64,000 nucleotides of DNA from Permianibacter fluminis (GTDB lineage Bacteria > Pseudomonadota > Gammaproteobacteria > Enterobacterales > Permianibacteraceae). This document shows positions 26,687-35,953 of this stretch, in pieces. The translations under genes were made by a program, and so were the position numbers. Each line of letters begins with the position of its first letter. Within the stretch, counting starts at the first letter, position 1. Under the pieces are notes generated by a model. The model searched no databases. It was not told where the DNA came from and was given only the letters and a program-made list of their open reading frames with translations. The stretch lies in the NCBI RefSeq assembly GCF_013179735.1, contig NZ_JABMEG010000001.1:1736001-1800000 (forward strand). Direction: 5' to 3'.

Positions 26687-27139
26687 ATGCCACTGCCCAC
26701 GACCACTGCCAACGACGTAGCGGATATTGCCCATGTCATTCAGCTGTCCATTGCGCCGGTTTTTCTGTTGACCGGTGTTGGTGCCTTGCTCGGCGTGCTG
26801 ACCAATCGGCTGGCCCGGATCATCGATCGGGCGCGCAAGCTGGAAGATCTGTTGCCGCATGTCAGTGCTGACCGCGAACAGCGGGTGCACGATGAGCTGC
26901 ACACGCTGTCACGGCGCTCCAAGCTGATCAACCTCGCCATCAGTCTGGTGACCAGTTGCGCGCTGCTGATCTGTCTGGTGATTGTTGGCCTTTTTGCCGC
27001 TGCGTTCACCAATACCCGTATCGAAGCCTATATCGGTTGGCTGTTCGTCGCAGCGATGGTGGCGCTGATCGGCGGTCTGATGGTGTTCCTGCGTGAAATC
27101 TACGTCGCCACGGCCGCGCTGCGAATCGGACCGCATTGA
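26687..27139 (+). CDS. DUF2721 family membrane protein
   Basis: A 150-residue protein with three hydrophobic helices (about 16-36, 86-108, 118-138) and the DUF2721 hallmarks: IAHVIQLSIAPVFLLTGVGALLGVLTNRLARIIDRAR, and SRRSKLINLAISL later. The family's function is unknown. The ATG at 26687 follows CAGGAA and begins the conserved part; the frame also opens at 26639 without similarity. It ends the rightward run and is followed by a terminator. Confidence 0.88.
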   Translation: MPLPTTTANDVADIAHVIQLSIAPVFLLTGVGALLGVLTNRLARIIDRARKLEDLLPHVSADREQRVHDELHTLSRRSKLINLAISLVTSCALLICLVIVGLFAAAFTNTRIEAYIGWLFVAAMVALIGGLMVFLREIYVATAALRIGPH

Positions 27140-27156
27140 TGGTGATTTTCCTGCCA

Positions 27157-27188
27157 ACAAAAAAGCCCCGAACGCGGGGCTTTTTTGT
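27157..27188. terminator. bidirectional intrinsic terminator
   Basis: ACAAAAAAGCCCCG/CGGGGCTTTTTTGT stem with an AA/AC centre. It separates the rightward DUF2721 gene from the leftward DUF2167 gene and gives T runs on both strands. Confidence 0.92.
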
Positions 27189-27241
27189 TGTTGGTTTCGA
27201 GCAGTGAGCAGCGACCAGCGCGATCGGCACTAGCGGTTTGA

Positions 27242-28228
27242 TCAACCTGATTTTTTGCCAAACAGTTTCGAGATCAGTGCACCCAGACCGATGACGCCAG
27301 CGATGATCAGCTTCTTGAACGCCAGCAGGAATACGCCGATCTTGCCGAAGAAGCCGAGCTTGGCGGCAACGCCACCGGCGACCAGCGCGGCCAGTCCGTA
27401 CTCCGCCACTTTGTCGGTGTCTTCGTTGAATTCTTCGTAACGCTTGCCGGGCAGAAACTCGGTGGCGCTGACCAGCGCCGGCGTTTCCATCCGGATGGTT
27501 TGCAGCTGACCCATGCTGGCCACCGCATTGAGCACCAGCACGCCTTCGCGGCCGAGCACCCGGATGTTGTAATTCAAGGTGTTCTCGCTGGCGCCATCAA
27601 ATTTCAATTCTTTTGCCCAGACCATTTTGTGCTGGTTGCCATCGTAGGATGGCGGCACGGCCCAGCCGACCAGATCGATATCGCCGAAACCGGCATCCTT
27701 GCGCGCGTCGTTTTCGTCTTTCGTGGCTTCCTGCATGTCTTTCAGCAGATCGTTGTAGTCGATGTCGGCGGCATCTTCATCAGAAACATAGCCATCGTTC
27801 TCATAGGTCAGCACGATGCCCCAGCCTTCCGCGCTCATCGGGCTGACATCGGCCGGCAGGATCATGCCGATGGTGCCATCACCGCTCGGATTGCCCCAGC
27901 CTTGCGTCAACAGCCGCTCGGCATTCTTGCTGTCGATATAAACAAAATTCTCTGGCAGGGTGATCTTGGCAAACTTGCCAGGCAACGCGATTTCGCCGTG
28001 TTGCATTTGCAGGCTGGCAACAAACTGTTCGGCCGCGTCGTCGGTTGCGGCCGAGTCGGCATCATCGCCGGTGCTTTCATCGCCCGCGCTGTCATCAGCG
28101 CCGGTTTCGCTGCTGTCGGAATAGGCTTCGGAATCAGTTGCAGTGCTGTCCGCATTGGCAACGGCCAGCGTGCTGGCCATGGTCAGCCACAATGCGGTGA
28201 GCAGCAATTTCAGTGGTTGGGTATTCAT
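27242..28228 (-). CDS. DUF2167 family membrane-anchored protein
   Basis: A 328-residue protein. A signal peptide (cleavage near AVANA, about 25) is followed by an extremely acidic, Ser/Asp/Thr-rich linker (about 26-65). The DUF2167 domain follows (HGEIALPGKFAKITLPENFVYID, GWGIVLTYENDGYVSDEDA, DYNDLLKDMQ), and then C-terminal hydrophobic helices with a basic tail (KLFGKKSG). The family is predicted to sit in the inner membrane facing the periplasm, with unknown role. It is a single gene between two terminators. Confidence 0.88.
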   Translation of the reverse strand: MNTQPLKLLLTALWLTMASTLAVANADSTATDSEAYSDSSETGADDSAGDESTGDDADSAATDDAAEQFVASLQMQHGEIALPGKFAKITLPENFVYIDSKNAERLLTQGWGNPSGDGTIGMILPADVSPMSAEGWGIVLTYENDGYVSDEDAADIDYNDLLKDMQEATKDENDARKDAGFGDIDLVGWAVPPSYDGNQHKMVWAKELKFDGASENTLNYNIRVLGREGVLVLNAVASMGQLQTIRMETPALVSATEFLPGKRYEEFNEDTDKVAEYGLAALVAGGVAAKLGFFGKIGVFLLAFKKLIIAGVIGLGALISKLFGKKSG

Positions 28229-28350
28229 TGTGTCGTCCTTGTTATTTGTCTACAGGTTGTTTTTGGATTGTAAAAAGGCAGGGTGGGTAAACCGTGCTTT
28301 CAGTATTTTTGTAAGGCATTCGAGAAAACAGCCTACCAACCGGTGCTGCC

Positions 28351-28377
28351 GAAAGAAAGGCCGCCGAGACGGCGGCC
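28351..28377 (-). terminator. intrinsic terminator of the xseB-ispA-dxs operon
   Basis: Read leftward: GGCCGCC-GTCTC-GGCGGCC followed by TTTCTTTC, about 35 bases after the dxs stop. Confidence 0.85.
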
Positions 28378-28411
28378 GGTGCTGGCAGGTTGCAATCTTG
28401 TCAAACAGTGC

Positions 28412-30262
28412 TCAGTCCTGCGCAGCGGCAATCAGTGCGGCGACCGAGATGCCGCTTTCGGCCCGTAACCGGACCGGATCGCCATGTTCGATAAAGCGGT
28501 CGGGCAGACCGATCGTCCGGACTTTTACGTTCAGATCCTGTGCCAGCACAAATTCACCGACGGCCGAGCCGGCGCCGCCGAGCACGGCATTTTCTTCCAG
28601 CGTAATCAGCCGGTCATGGCTGTGTGCCAGTTGCCTGATCAATTCGGTATCGAGCGGTTTGACGAACCGCATGTCGGCGACGGTGGCGTTGAGCGTTTCG
28701 GCCGCTTTCAAGGCGTCACCGAGCAAAGCACCGAAATTCAGAATGGCGATTTTCTCGCCCTGGCGGACGATGCGGCCCTTGCCGATGGCAAGCGCGCTGA
28801 AGGTTTTCTCCGGCGTGACGCCCATGCCGGTGCCGCGTGGGTAACGGACCGCTGCCGGGCCCTTGTGCAGCCAGCCGGTGTAAAGCATTTGCCGGCATTC
28901 GTTTTCGTCCGATGGCGCCATCAGCAGCAAATTCGGAATGCAGCGCAGGTAAGACAGATCGAACGCGCCATTGTGAGTGGCGCCATCTCCGCCCACCAAA
29001 CCGCCGCGATCGATTGCGAACAGTACATCCAGATCCATCAGACAGACATCGTGGATCAATTGATCGTAGGCGCGTTGCAGGAAGGTCGAGTAAATCGCCA
29101 CCACCGGCTTGGCGCCTTCTTTCGCGAGGCCGGCGGCCAAGGTCACCGCATGTTGTTCGGCAATGGCGACATCGAAATAGCGGTCCGGAAATTCTTTTGA
29201 GAACCGAATCAGATCCGAGCCTTCGCGCATTGCCGGGGTAATGCCGTAAACGCGCTTGTCCTGCGCGGCGATATCGCAGAGAAATTCACCGAACACATTG
29301 GAATAGGTCAGCTTGGGTTTGCTCGGCGGCAGGCTGTCCTTGCTCGGGTCGAAAATCGGCACGCCATGGTAGGCAATCGGATCATTCTCGGCCGGCTCAT
29401 AGCCTTTGCCTTTGCGGGTCACGACATGAAGAATGCGCGGCCCGGTCTGGGTTTTCAGATTGCCGAGCGTATCGAGCAGGACATCGAGATTGTGGCCGTC
29501 GACCGGACCGATGTAATTGAAGCCCAGCTCTTCGAACAGCGTGCTTGGCAGCACCATGCCTTTCATGTGCTCTTCGGCGCGGTGCACCAGTTCTTTCAGC
29601 GGTGGTGCCGCACTCAGAACTTTCTTGCCGCCTTCGCGCACCGCGTTATAAAAACGCGATGACAGCAGCCGGGCAAAGTAATTGTTCAGCGCGCCGACGT
29701 TCTCGCTGATCGACATGTCGTTGTCATTCAGCACGACCAGCAGGTTCACATCTTGTGCACCGGCGTGATTGAGCGCTTCGAAGGCCATGCCGGCAGTCAT
29801 GGCGCCATCACCGATGATGGCCACCACGTTGCGGTTGTCGCCACGCGCTTTGGCGGCCAGTGCCATGCCGAGCGCGGCGCTGATCGAGGTTGACGAGTGG
29901 CCGACCGCAAAGGTGTCGTAAACGCTTTCGCTGGGCGCCGGGAACGGATGCAGGCCACCATGCTGACGAATGGTGTGCAGTTGATCGCGCCGACCGGTCA
30001 GTACCTTGTGCGGATAGGCTTGATGGCCGACATCCCAGACCAGCCGGTCATCCGGCGTGTTGAAAATGTAATGCAGCGCGACGGTCAGTTCGACTGTGCC
30101 AAGCCCGGCAGCGAAGTGGCCGCCACAGCGCGAAATGGTGTCGATCAGAAACCGGCGCAGCTCGTCGGCGGCGGCGGCGAGTTCCGTCCGTGGCAGGGCG
30201 CGCAGATCGGCCGGCGAATCAAGCCGGGAGAGCAACGGATACTGGGTCAAATCTGCAGGCAT
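28412..30262 (-). CDS. dxs: 1-deoxy-D-xylulose-5-phosphate synthase
   Basis: Thiamine-diphosphate enzyme that condenses pyruvate and glyceraldehyde 3-phosphate, the first step of the MEP isoprenoid pathway. The 616-residue protein has [38 protein letters not shown], the ThDP/metal motif GDGAM...NDNDMSIS, and the transketolase central and C-terminal domains ([33 protein letters not shown]). It is the last gene of the xseB-ispA-dxs operon, about 145 bases after ispA. That gap contains a repeat and no terminator. ThiL, in this window, makes its cofactor. Confidence 0.98.
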   Translation of the reverse strand: MPADLTQYPLLSRLDSPADLRALPRTELAAAADELRRFLIDTISRCGGHFAAGLGTVELTVALHYIFNTPDDRLVWDVGHQAYPHKVLTGRRDQLHTIRQHGGLHPFPAPSESVYDTFAVGHSSTSISAALGMALAAKARGDNRNVVAIIGDGAMTAGMAFEALNHAGAQDVNLLVVLNDNDMSISENVGALNNYFARLLSSRFYNAVREGGKKVLSAAPPLKELVHRAEEHMKGMVLPSTLFEELGFNYIGPVDGHNLDVLLDTLGNLKTQTGPRILHVVTRKGKGYEPAENDPIAYHGVPIFDPSKDSLPPSKPKLTYSNVFGEFLCDIAAQDKRVYGITPAMREGSDLIRFSKEFPDRYFDVAIAEQHAVTLAAGLAKEGAKPVVAIYSTFLQRAYDQLIHDVCLMDLDVLFAIDRGGLVGGDGATHNGAFDLSYLRCIPNLLLMAPSDENECRQMLYTGWLHKGPAAVRYPRGTGMGVTPEKTFSALAIGKGRIVRQGEKIAILNFGALLGDALKAAETLNATVADMRFVKPLDTELIRQLAHSHDRLITLEENAVLGGAGSAVGEFVLAQDLNVKVRTIGLPDRFIEHGDPVRLRAESGISVAALIAAAQD

Positions 30263-30350
30263 TGTTGTCGATCACTCACTGGATGAAATCACGCGTCGTG
30301 CATTGACAGGCTCTGCACGTCGGGTGATTTCTTCACCTTTGTTGCGCATT

Positions 30351-30392
30351 CGTTCGCCCTGATGCTGAGTCTGTCGAAGCATCGAAGGGCGC
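30351..30392. repeat. short dispersed repeat between ispA and dxs
   Basis: CGTTCGCCCTGATGCTGAGT followed by CTGTCGAAGCATCGAAGGGC. It resembles the CCCTTCGACAGGCTCAGGGCGAA repeats found in many proteobacteria, here with an insertion of a few bases in each arm. Confidence 0.6.
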
Positions 30393-30406
30393 GGTCGTTT
30401 TTTTGC

Positions 30407-31300
30407 TCAGTGTCCGCGGCTGACCACGTAACGCGCCAGCTCGATCAGGCGGCCGGTGTGATACGGCAACCCGGCCAGCGCACTGACCGCTTGTTCGGCG
30501 GTTTGCTGGGCACGCCGTTTGGCTTCCGCCAAGCCGAGCAGCGCCGGGAAGGTCATTTTGCCTTTCTCGATATCGGAGCCTTGCGGCTTGCCGAGTGTGG
30601 CGGTGTCGGCTTCGATATCGAGCACATCGTCGTGAATCTGGAATGCCAGGCCGAGCGCATTGCCGTAGGCCGTCAGCGCCTGCCATTCGTTTGGTTGCCA
30701 AGGGCCGGAACAGGCCGCGCCCATCAATACGCTGGCGGTGATCAATGCACCGGTTTTCAGCGCATGCATGTGCTGCAGTTCGGCCAGCGTCAGCTGCTGT
30801 CCGGTGGCCGCCAGATCAATCGCCTGACCACCACCCATGCCGGCTGCGCCCGAGGCTTTGGCCAGCAACTGCAGCAACTGAATCCGGATCGGCTCGCTTT
30901 GTGCGCTCAATGGTGCAGCGGCCAGATGTTCAAACGCCAGCGTCTGCAGCGCATCGCCGGCCAGAATCGCGGTGGCTTCATCGAAGGCAATGTGAGTGGT
31001 TGGCTGACCGCGGCGCAGATCATCGTCATCCATCGCTGGCAGATCGTCGTGCACCAGCGAGTAGGCGTGGATGAGTTCAACGGCGCAGGCAGCGACATCC
31101 AGATCGTGGGCATCGGCATGACGCAGCGCGCCGGCCGCGTAGACCAGAATTGGCCGCAGCCGTTTGCCTTTGTTCAGCGTGGCATAGCGCATGGCCGCGT
31201 GCAGCCGGGCGGTCGGGCCTTCGGCAACTGGCAGCATCCGGGCAAGCGCGCCATCGACGCGCTGCTGGCAGCCGTCGAGAAATTCAACAAAAGAACTCAT
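30407..31300 (-). CDS. ispA: farnesyl diphosphate synthase
   Basis: Prenyltransferase that adds isopentenyl diphosphate to DMAPP and GPP to make farnesyl diphosphate. 297 residues, with GKRLRPILVYAAG, the first Asp-rich motif (HDDLPAMDDDDLRRG), HIAFDEATAILAGDALQTLAFE, KTGALI and the second Asp-rich motif (FQIHDDVLDIEAD). The start overlaps the xseB stop by four bases. It is upstream of dxs, so two isoprenoid steps are coexpressed. Confidence 0.97.
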   Translation of the reverse strand: MSSFVEFLDGCQQRVDGALARMLPVAEGPTARLHAAMRYATLNKGKRLRPILVYAAGALRHADAHDLDVAACAVELIHAYSLVHDDLPAMDDDDLRRGQPTTHIAFDEATAILAGDALQTLAFEHLAAAPLSAQSEPIRIQLLQLLAKASGAAGMGGGQAIDLAATGQQLTLAELQHMHALKTGALITASVLMGAACSGPWQPNEWQALTAYGNALGLAFQIHDDVLDIEADTATLGKPQGSDIEKGKMTFPALLGLAEAKRRAQQTAEQAVSALAGLPYHTGRLIELARYVVSRGH

Positions 31301-31548
31301 GAGGCGCTGTCAGCCAGCGGCTTGGCGTCAAACTCGACCAGTGTTTCCTGCTCGCCCTGGCGGCTCAGCAGCTGCACTTTTTGCTCAGCGACCTGCAGTT
31401 GTTGTTCACATTGCCGGACCAGCGCGACGCCATGCTCGAATTGCTTCAGCGCCTCGTCCAGATCCAGATCGCCCTGCTCCATGCGGGTGACCAGCTGTTC
31501 CAGTTCTTTCAGCTGGGCATCAAAGCCGGCAGCAGGTTTCTTGGCCAT
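31297..31548 (-). CDS. xseB: exodeoxyribonuclease VII small subunit
   Basis: Small helical subunit (83 residues) of the XseA/XseB single-strand exonuclease. It shows the family pattern: FDAQLKELEQLVTRMEQGDLDLDEALKQFEHGV then a long helix. I take the ATG at 31548; the frame to 31773 would overlap the divergent motA start region and its extra part has no similarity. It overlaps ispA by four bases and heads the operon. The xseB-ispA-dxs order is widespread in gammaproteobacteria. Confidence 0.95.
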   Translation of the reverse strand: MAKKPAAGFDAQLKELEQLVTRMEQGDLDLDEALKQFEHGVALVRQCEQQLQVAEQKVQLLSRQGEQETLVEFDAKPLADSAS

Positions 31549-31757
31549 GTCGACAACCGGGGAAAACGGTGGGGCGCTATTGTCGCCGAATGGCAGCGAC
31601 CGGGCCAAGCCATTTGCGGTGACGGATGTCGATGGCGCCGACGACGGTGGCAGCGACTGGAATGACCGGGGCGCGGCTTCGTTAACCGGCATGCCGGCAC
31701 CGCAGGGCCGGAAAAAACCGACTAAGGTTGTCGAGGTACGCAAGTAGGAGATGGCTT

Positions 31758-32507
31758 GTGCTGGATTGGGCAACGGTATTGGGCGGACTCGGCGCGGTGG
31801 CGGTGCTGGCGCTGTCGATCTGGCTGGGCGGCGATATTGCCGGCTATCTGGATTGGCCGTCGGTGTTGATCGTGCTGGTCGGCAGTCCGCTGGTTGTGTT
31901 GAGCCGGTTTCGCGGTCGCGACTGCCTGCAGGCGCTGCGCTCGGTGGCGCGGGTACTGCGCGACGATCTGCCGGCGCCGGCGGATTTGGTCGCCGAAATC
32001 GGCCGGCTGGCCGAGCAGGCGCGCAAAGGCGGCTTGCTAGCGCTGGAGTCGGCGGTGGTGGACGACGCGTTTGCCCAAAAAGGCGTGGCGCTGATGGTCG
32101 ACGGTCATGACGGCGACGCGGTGCGCACGTCGCTGCAACGGGACGTGTCGCAGCAGCAGGCCCGGCATCTGCGTTCGGCGCAGGTGTTCCGCAGTCTTGG
32201 CGATGTGGCGCCGGCCATGGGCATGCTTGGCACGCTGATCGGTCTGGTCGCCATGTTGGCCCATCTGGATGATCCGAAATCGGTCGGCCCCGGCATGGCG
32301 GTGGCGCTGCTGACCACGCTGTATGGCGCCTTGATTGCGCATCTGGTTGCGCTGCCGCTGGCCGACAAGCTGCAACTGATCGCGCAGAACGAAAAGCGTT
32401 TGCGAATGCTGGTTATGGATGGTCTGGCCGGTATTCAGGCCGGCAACAATCCACGCCTGATTGTCGCCCAGCTACAGGCCTATCTCGATCCGGAACGCAG
32501 TGAGTGA
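31758..32507 (+). CDS. pomA: flagellar motor stator protein, PomA/MotA family
   Basis: Stator subunit that couples ion flow to flagellar rotation in the inner membrane. 249 residues, four hydrophobic helices, with a start like Vibrio PomA (LDWATVLGGLGAVAVLALSIWLGGDI..YLDWPSVLIVLVGS) and the conserved FRSLGDVAPAMGMLGTLIGLVAML helix three. The GTG at 31758 is chosen because TAGGAG stands seven bases before it and the family start matches. It diverges from xseB, as pomAB does in vibrios, and motB follows after six bases. Confidence 0.92.
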   Translation: MLDWATVLGGLGAVAVLALSIWLGGDIAGYLDWPSVLIVLVGSPLVVLSRFRGRDCLQALRSVARVLRDDLPAPADLVAEIGRLAEQARKGGLLALESAVVDDAFAQKGVALMVDGHDGDAVRTSLQRDVSQQQARHLRSAQVFRSLGDVAPAMGMLGTLIGLVAMLAHLDDPKSVGPGMAVALLTTLYGALIAHLVALPLADKLQLIAQNEKRLRMLVMDGLAGIQAGNNPRLIVAQLQAYLDPERSE

Positions 32508-32513
32508 TGCCGC

Positions 32514-33344
32514 ATGTTCGATGACGAAGAAGAGGGGACTGCCACTGTCGGAGCGCCGTCCTGGATGGTGACCTTTGCCGATCTGATGTCGCTGCTGCTG
32601 TGTTTTTTTGTCCTGCTACTGTCGTTCTCCACCATGGATGCCGAGCGCTTCAAGGCCATTGCCGAATCCCTGCAGGCCTCGCTCGGGGTCGAGACGGTCA
32701 CGCTGATAGCCAATCCACCGCCGTTGACGATAACGGAGCCGCTGCCTACCGACAGCCGCGCTGAGGAACCCGCACCGGTCGAGCCGCCCACGACGGACTC
32801 GTCACCAAACACAACCGAGCCGCCGAGCGAACCCTCTGATGCCAATCCGGTCACCGATTTGACGGCGGCGCAATTGCAGCTGGCGGCCCGCGAGCAGGCC
32901 GAAACCGAACAGCTGGCGCAGGATCTGGCTAACTCGCTGCACGACGAGATTGTTGCCAACCGCATCGAGCTCTTGGCCGAAGGCCGGACGATCACCCTGC
33001 GCATTCGCGAAAACGGCAGCTTCCCGTCCGGCGATGCGGCACTGCAGGCGCCGGTGCGCCCGGTGCTGGCGCGCATTCGCGAACGACTGGCTGCCACCAC
33101 CGGCCATATCGAGGTTGCCGGTCACACCGACAACCAGCCAATTGAAACCGACCGCTACCGATCCAACTGGGAATTGTCCTCGGCGCGCGCGGTTTCCGTT
33201 GCCCACGAGCTGATGCAAGGCGGTAGTATTCCGCCTGCCCGGCTCATCGTCAGCGGCCACGCCGACACCATGCCACTGGCCAGCAATGATCGCGAGGAAG
33301 GCCGGGCCCGCAACCGGCGGGTGGAAATTGTGGTCAGGCGCTAG
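32514..33344 (+). CDS. pomB: flagellar motor stator protein, PomB/MotB family
   Basis: Partner of the PomA-like protein; anchors the stator to peptidoglycan. 276 residues: a short cytoplasmic start, one transmembrane helix with the ion-binding Asp (Asp23 in TFADLMSLLLCFFVLLLSFS), a long Pro/Glu/Thr-rich periplasmic linker (about 75-125), and an OmpA-type peptidoglycan-binding domain (about 160-275: VAGHTDNQPI, NWELSSARAVSVAHEL, GRARNRRVEI). The residues around the Asp, including Cys30, are like sodium-type PomB rather than proton-type MotB. Confidence 0.93.
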   Translation: MFDDEEEGTATVGAPSWMVTFADLMSLLLCFFVLLLSFSTMDAERFKAIAESLQASLGVETVTLIANPPPLTITEPLPTDSRAEEPAPVEPPTTDSSPNTTEPPSEPSDANPVTDLTAAQLQLAAREQAETEQLAQDLANSLHDEIVANRIELLAEGRTITLRIRENGSFPSGDAALQAPVRPVLARIRERLAATTGHIEVAGHTDNQPIETDRYRSNWELSSARAVSVAHELMQGGSIPPARLIVSGHADTMPLASNDREEGRARNRRVEIVVRR

Positions 33345-33444
33345 CGCCGCAACGGTGAGGATGGCGACGCTGCAACGTTGATACCGCTGCGGTTGGCCGG
33401 CAACGCTGAAACAACCCATCTGCACAACAAGCAAGGAGAAGCTT

Positions 33445-34314
33445 ATGACAAGGATTATTCGGCAATGGTTTTTGCTCGTCACCATCGCATTGTCCGGCCT
33501 GCTCAATCTGGGCGTCGCTCAGGCGGGCGACGATATCACCGGCAGCAAGGATCATCCGATGCTGCAGCGCTGGCCACAGTCGTTTATCACCGACTACTCG
33601 AAACAATTCAATGCGGTTGAACTGGCGGTTGGCAAAAAAGCCAATGGCGATGCCGACAGGCAGAGCAAGGAAGGCATGTTGACCAGCATTCGCTATTTCT
33701 ACGACCAAGCCAATCAGCCCAGTGCACTGCAGCTATTGCGCAACTATCAAAATGCCATCAAGGCCATCAATGGCAAAGTGGTGTACGAACGGCTGCCGCG
33801 CGATGGCGATGGCGGCGAGATCACGCTGCAAGCCGCAGTCGACGGCAAGGACGTCTGGATTCAGGTGCTGCCGGAAATTTATTCGGCGCCCACCCAAAGC
33901 TATTTGCTGAATATTCTGGAAATCGAAGGCATGCAGCAGGTAGTCAGCGCCAACGCCATGCTCGATGAAATGAACAAGACCGGCCTGGTCACGCTGTACA
34001 TCAACTTCGATACCGGCAAGTCGGAGCTGAAAGCCGATGGCAAGGCCGTGATCAAGGAAATTGTCGGCATGATGAAGCTGGCGCCGCAACTGAAAATCGA
34101 AGTCGGCGGCCACACCGACAATGTCGGTCAACCGGCTGCCAACAAAACCCTGTCACAAGCGCGGGCCCAAACCGTGATGAAAGCGATTGTTGACGGCGGT
34201 ATCGCCGCGAACCGGCTAACCGCAGCCGGCTACGGCCAGGAGTATCCGATTGGCGACAACCGGACCGAGGCGGGCAAGGCGAAGAATCGTCGGGTTGAAT
34301 TGGTGAAGAAATGA
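33445..34314 (+). CDS. OmpA-family outer-membrane/periplasmic protein
   Basis: A 289-residue protein with a signal peptide (cleavage after VAQA, about 26). A central domain of about 140 residues (DHPMLQRWPQSFITDYSKQFNAVELAVG) recalls DUF4892-like proteins. The C-terminal OmpA domain binds peptidoglycan (INFDTGKSELKADGKAVI, GGHTDNVGQPAANKTLSQARA, AGYGQEYPIGDN, AKNRRVELV). AAGGAG precedes the ATG. It follows pomAB by 100 bases and may be cotranscribed, but a direct motor role is not shown. Confidence 0.88.
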   Translation: MTRIIRQWFLLVTIALSGLLNLGVAQAGDDITGSKDHPMLQRWPQSFITDYSKQFNAVELAVGKKANGDADRQSKEGMLTSIRYFYDQANQPSALQLLRNYQNAIKAINGKVVYERLPRDGDGGEITLQAAVDGKDVWIQVLPEIYSAPTQSYLLNILEIEGMQQVVSANAMLDEMNKTGLVTLYINFDTGKSELKADGKAVIKEIVGMMKLAPQLKIEVGGHTDNVGQPAANKTLSQARAQTVMKAIVDGGIAANRLTAAGYGQEYPIGDNRTEAGKAKNRRVELVKK

Positions 34315-34365
34315 TCAGATAGAGAAACGAGTTGCCAAAGATATGAGCTGGCAAATAAATGATCA

Positions 34366-34476
34366 GTTAGGAAAATGGTCAGGTAAGGGAATGAGCAGGT
34401 AAGGGAATGAGCAGGTAAGGGAATGAGCAGGTAAGGGAATGAGCAGGTAAGGAAATGAGCAGGTAAGGAAATGACT
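34366..34476. repeat. 16-base tandem repeat
   Basis: Four identical copies of AGGTAAGGGAATGAGC (34381-34444), then two with GGAAATGA(G/C) (34445-34476), preceded by a decayed copy from 34366. The period is not a multiple of three, so it is not coding. It lies in the 391-base gap between the OmpA-family gene and the decarboxylase gene. The rest of the gap holds a C/G-rich repeat and a terminator, with no gene. Confidence 0.95.
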
Positions 34477-34481
34477 CTCCA

Positions 34482-34519
34482 CTCCCTCCCCTGTCAGGGG
34501 GAGGGTTGGGGTGGGGGTG
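34482..34519. repeat. half copy of the C/G-rich dispersed repeat
   Basis: CTCCCTCCCCTGTCAGGGGG then AGGGTTGGGGTGGGGGT. Same family as 17257-17322, where a double copy is present. Confidence 0.65.
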
Positions 34520-34655
34520 TGTACGAGATGAAGTTTGCTATATGAACGCCATCTCGTGATTTGAATGCCCCGGGGGTCTGACTTACCTTTTATTGCTTGC
34601 GCAAGCAACGTTAGCAAAAGCACAAGTCCCAGAACGGCCGGTGCTGATAACGCAA

Positions 34656-34691
34656 AAAACAAAACGCCACCCTTCGGTGGCGTTTTGTTTT
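34656..34691. terminator. bidirectional intrinsic terminator
   Basis: AAAACAAAACGCCACC/GGTGGCGTTTTGTTTT around CTTC. It serves the leftward ligase-decarboxylase pair, whose stop is at 34706, and gives a T run on both strands. Confidence 0.92.
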
Positions 34692-34705
34692 AAGCAGAAG
34701 CAACA

Positions 34706-35947
34706 TCAAACCAATACTTCCACCGCATCGCCTTGACTCAAGAACCCGCGCGGACTCGCGGTCAGACCATAGGCGCCGGATTGAAACACCACTGCTAAAT
34801 CGCCTTTGCGGGCGACCGGCAGTTGCACTTTGTTGCCGAGCAGATCGAGCGGTGTGCACAGTGGACCTACAAACTGAACCGTTTCTTTCTCGGTGTCATC
34901 CATCCGGTTGCCGAGCGCAACCGGATAGTTCTTGCGAATGATCTGGCCGAAATTGCCGCTGGCGGCGAGATGGTGATGCAAGCCGCCATCGGTGACCACG
35001 AAGACTTCACCGCGCGAGATTTTCCGCTCGCGCACTGCGCAAACATACAAGCCGGCTTCGCCGACCAGATAACGGCCCAGTTCCATGACGATCTCGGCCT
35101 GCGGCAAGCGCTGCTGACATTCGTCGACATGGCGCTGCAGGTTGGCGCTGATGTCATTCAGATCGAGCGGTGTGTCGCCGGGGAAATACGGAATGCCGAG
35201 ACCACCACCGATGTTGAGCAGTTTGACCGGCGATGGCGCACTTTCGGCCAGCCGGTAGGCGAGGGCGAAGGTTTTGTCGTGGGCATCGCGAACATTTTCG
35301 GCGCGCAGGTTTTGTGAACCCCAGAAAATATGGAAACCGACAAAGTTCTGCTCGAGTTCCTTGATGCGGTTCAGCAGGGTCGGCACCTGTTCGGCATCGA
35401 CACCAAACTGCGCAGCGTGACCGCCCATTTTCATGCCGGACGATTTCAGTTCGAAATCCGGGTTTACCCGCACCGCAATATTGGCCTTGACGCCGAGTTC
35501 GCGCGCCGCGACTGCAGCGGATTCCAGCTGAGCAAACGATTCGACGTTGAGCACGATGCCGCTTGCCACGGCCATCCGGATCTCGTCATCGGATTTGCCG
35601 GGTCCAGCAAAGGAGATTTCGTGCGCGGGTATGCCGGTGTCGAGCGCCACGCGCAGTTCGCGGCCCGAGGCAACGTCGAGGCCGTTGACCAGCGTGGCCA
35701 TGTGCTGCACCACCGCCGGCATCGGATTGGCTTTCATCGCGTAATGCAGCGAAATGGCTTTTGGCAGCGCTGCCCGCAGTTGCTGCACACGTGCAGTCAT
35801 CACCGCGCGATCGTAAACATAGAACGGCGTTTGACCCACGCGCGCGGCCAAACGGGTTAGCGGAATGCCAGCAACGGTGAGTTCACCGTTGACGACAGGG
35901 TAATGCGGAATCGGCGCGTGCTGAGGAGGAGTCGGTGTGGACATCAT
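34706..35947 (-). CDS. PLP-dependent decarboxylase, exosortase A system-associated (TIGR03099 type)
   Basis: A 413-residue fold-III PLP decarboxylase related to diaminopimelate and ornithine decarboxylases. Visible are FYVYDR, the PLP lysine (HYAMKANPMP, Lys72), GVDVASGREL-type block, FHIFWGSQN, the phosphate-binding NIGGGLGIPYF and the active-site Cys region (GPLCTPLD). This subgroup accompanies exosortase/PEP-CTERM exopolysaccharide loci. It follows the acyl-CoA ligase gene by only a few bases, a conserved pair. The substrate and product are not known; a modified amino acid or polyamine for polymer or lipid assembly is a guess. Confidence 0.88.
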   Translation of the reverse strand: MMSTPTPPQHAPIPHYPVVNGELTVAGIPLTRLAARVGQTPFYVYDRAVMTARVQQLRAALPKAISLHYAMKANPMPAVVQHMATLVNGLDVASGRELRVALDTGIPAHEISFAGPGKSDDEIRMAVASGIVLNVESFAQLESAAVAARELGVKANIAVRVNPDFELKSSGMKMGGHAAQFGVDAEQVPTLLNRIKELEQNFVGFHIFWGSQNLRAENVRDAHDKTFALAYRLAESAPSPVKLLNIGGGLGIPYFPGDTPLDLNDISANLQRHVDECQQRLPQAEIVMELGRYLVGEAGLYVCAVRERKISRGEVFVVTDGGLHHHLAASGNFGQIIRKNYPVALGNRMDDTEKETVQFVGPLCTPLDLLGNKVQLPVARKGDLAVVFQSGAYGLTASPRGFLSQGDAVEVLV

Positions 35948-35953
35948 GCAGCC

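Noticed and set aside
34381-34476. Tandem array as an origin or iteron cluster
   Set aside because: No replication gene, DnaA boxes or AT-rich unwinding region nearby; simple slippage explains it better.
34363-34662. A 99-codon minus-strand frame with a hydrophobic start
   Set aside because: It begins inside a terminator stem and runs through the C/G-rich repeat and the 16-base tandem array; the protein is the translation of repeats.
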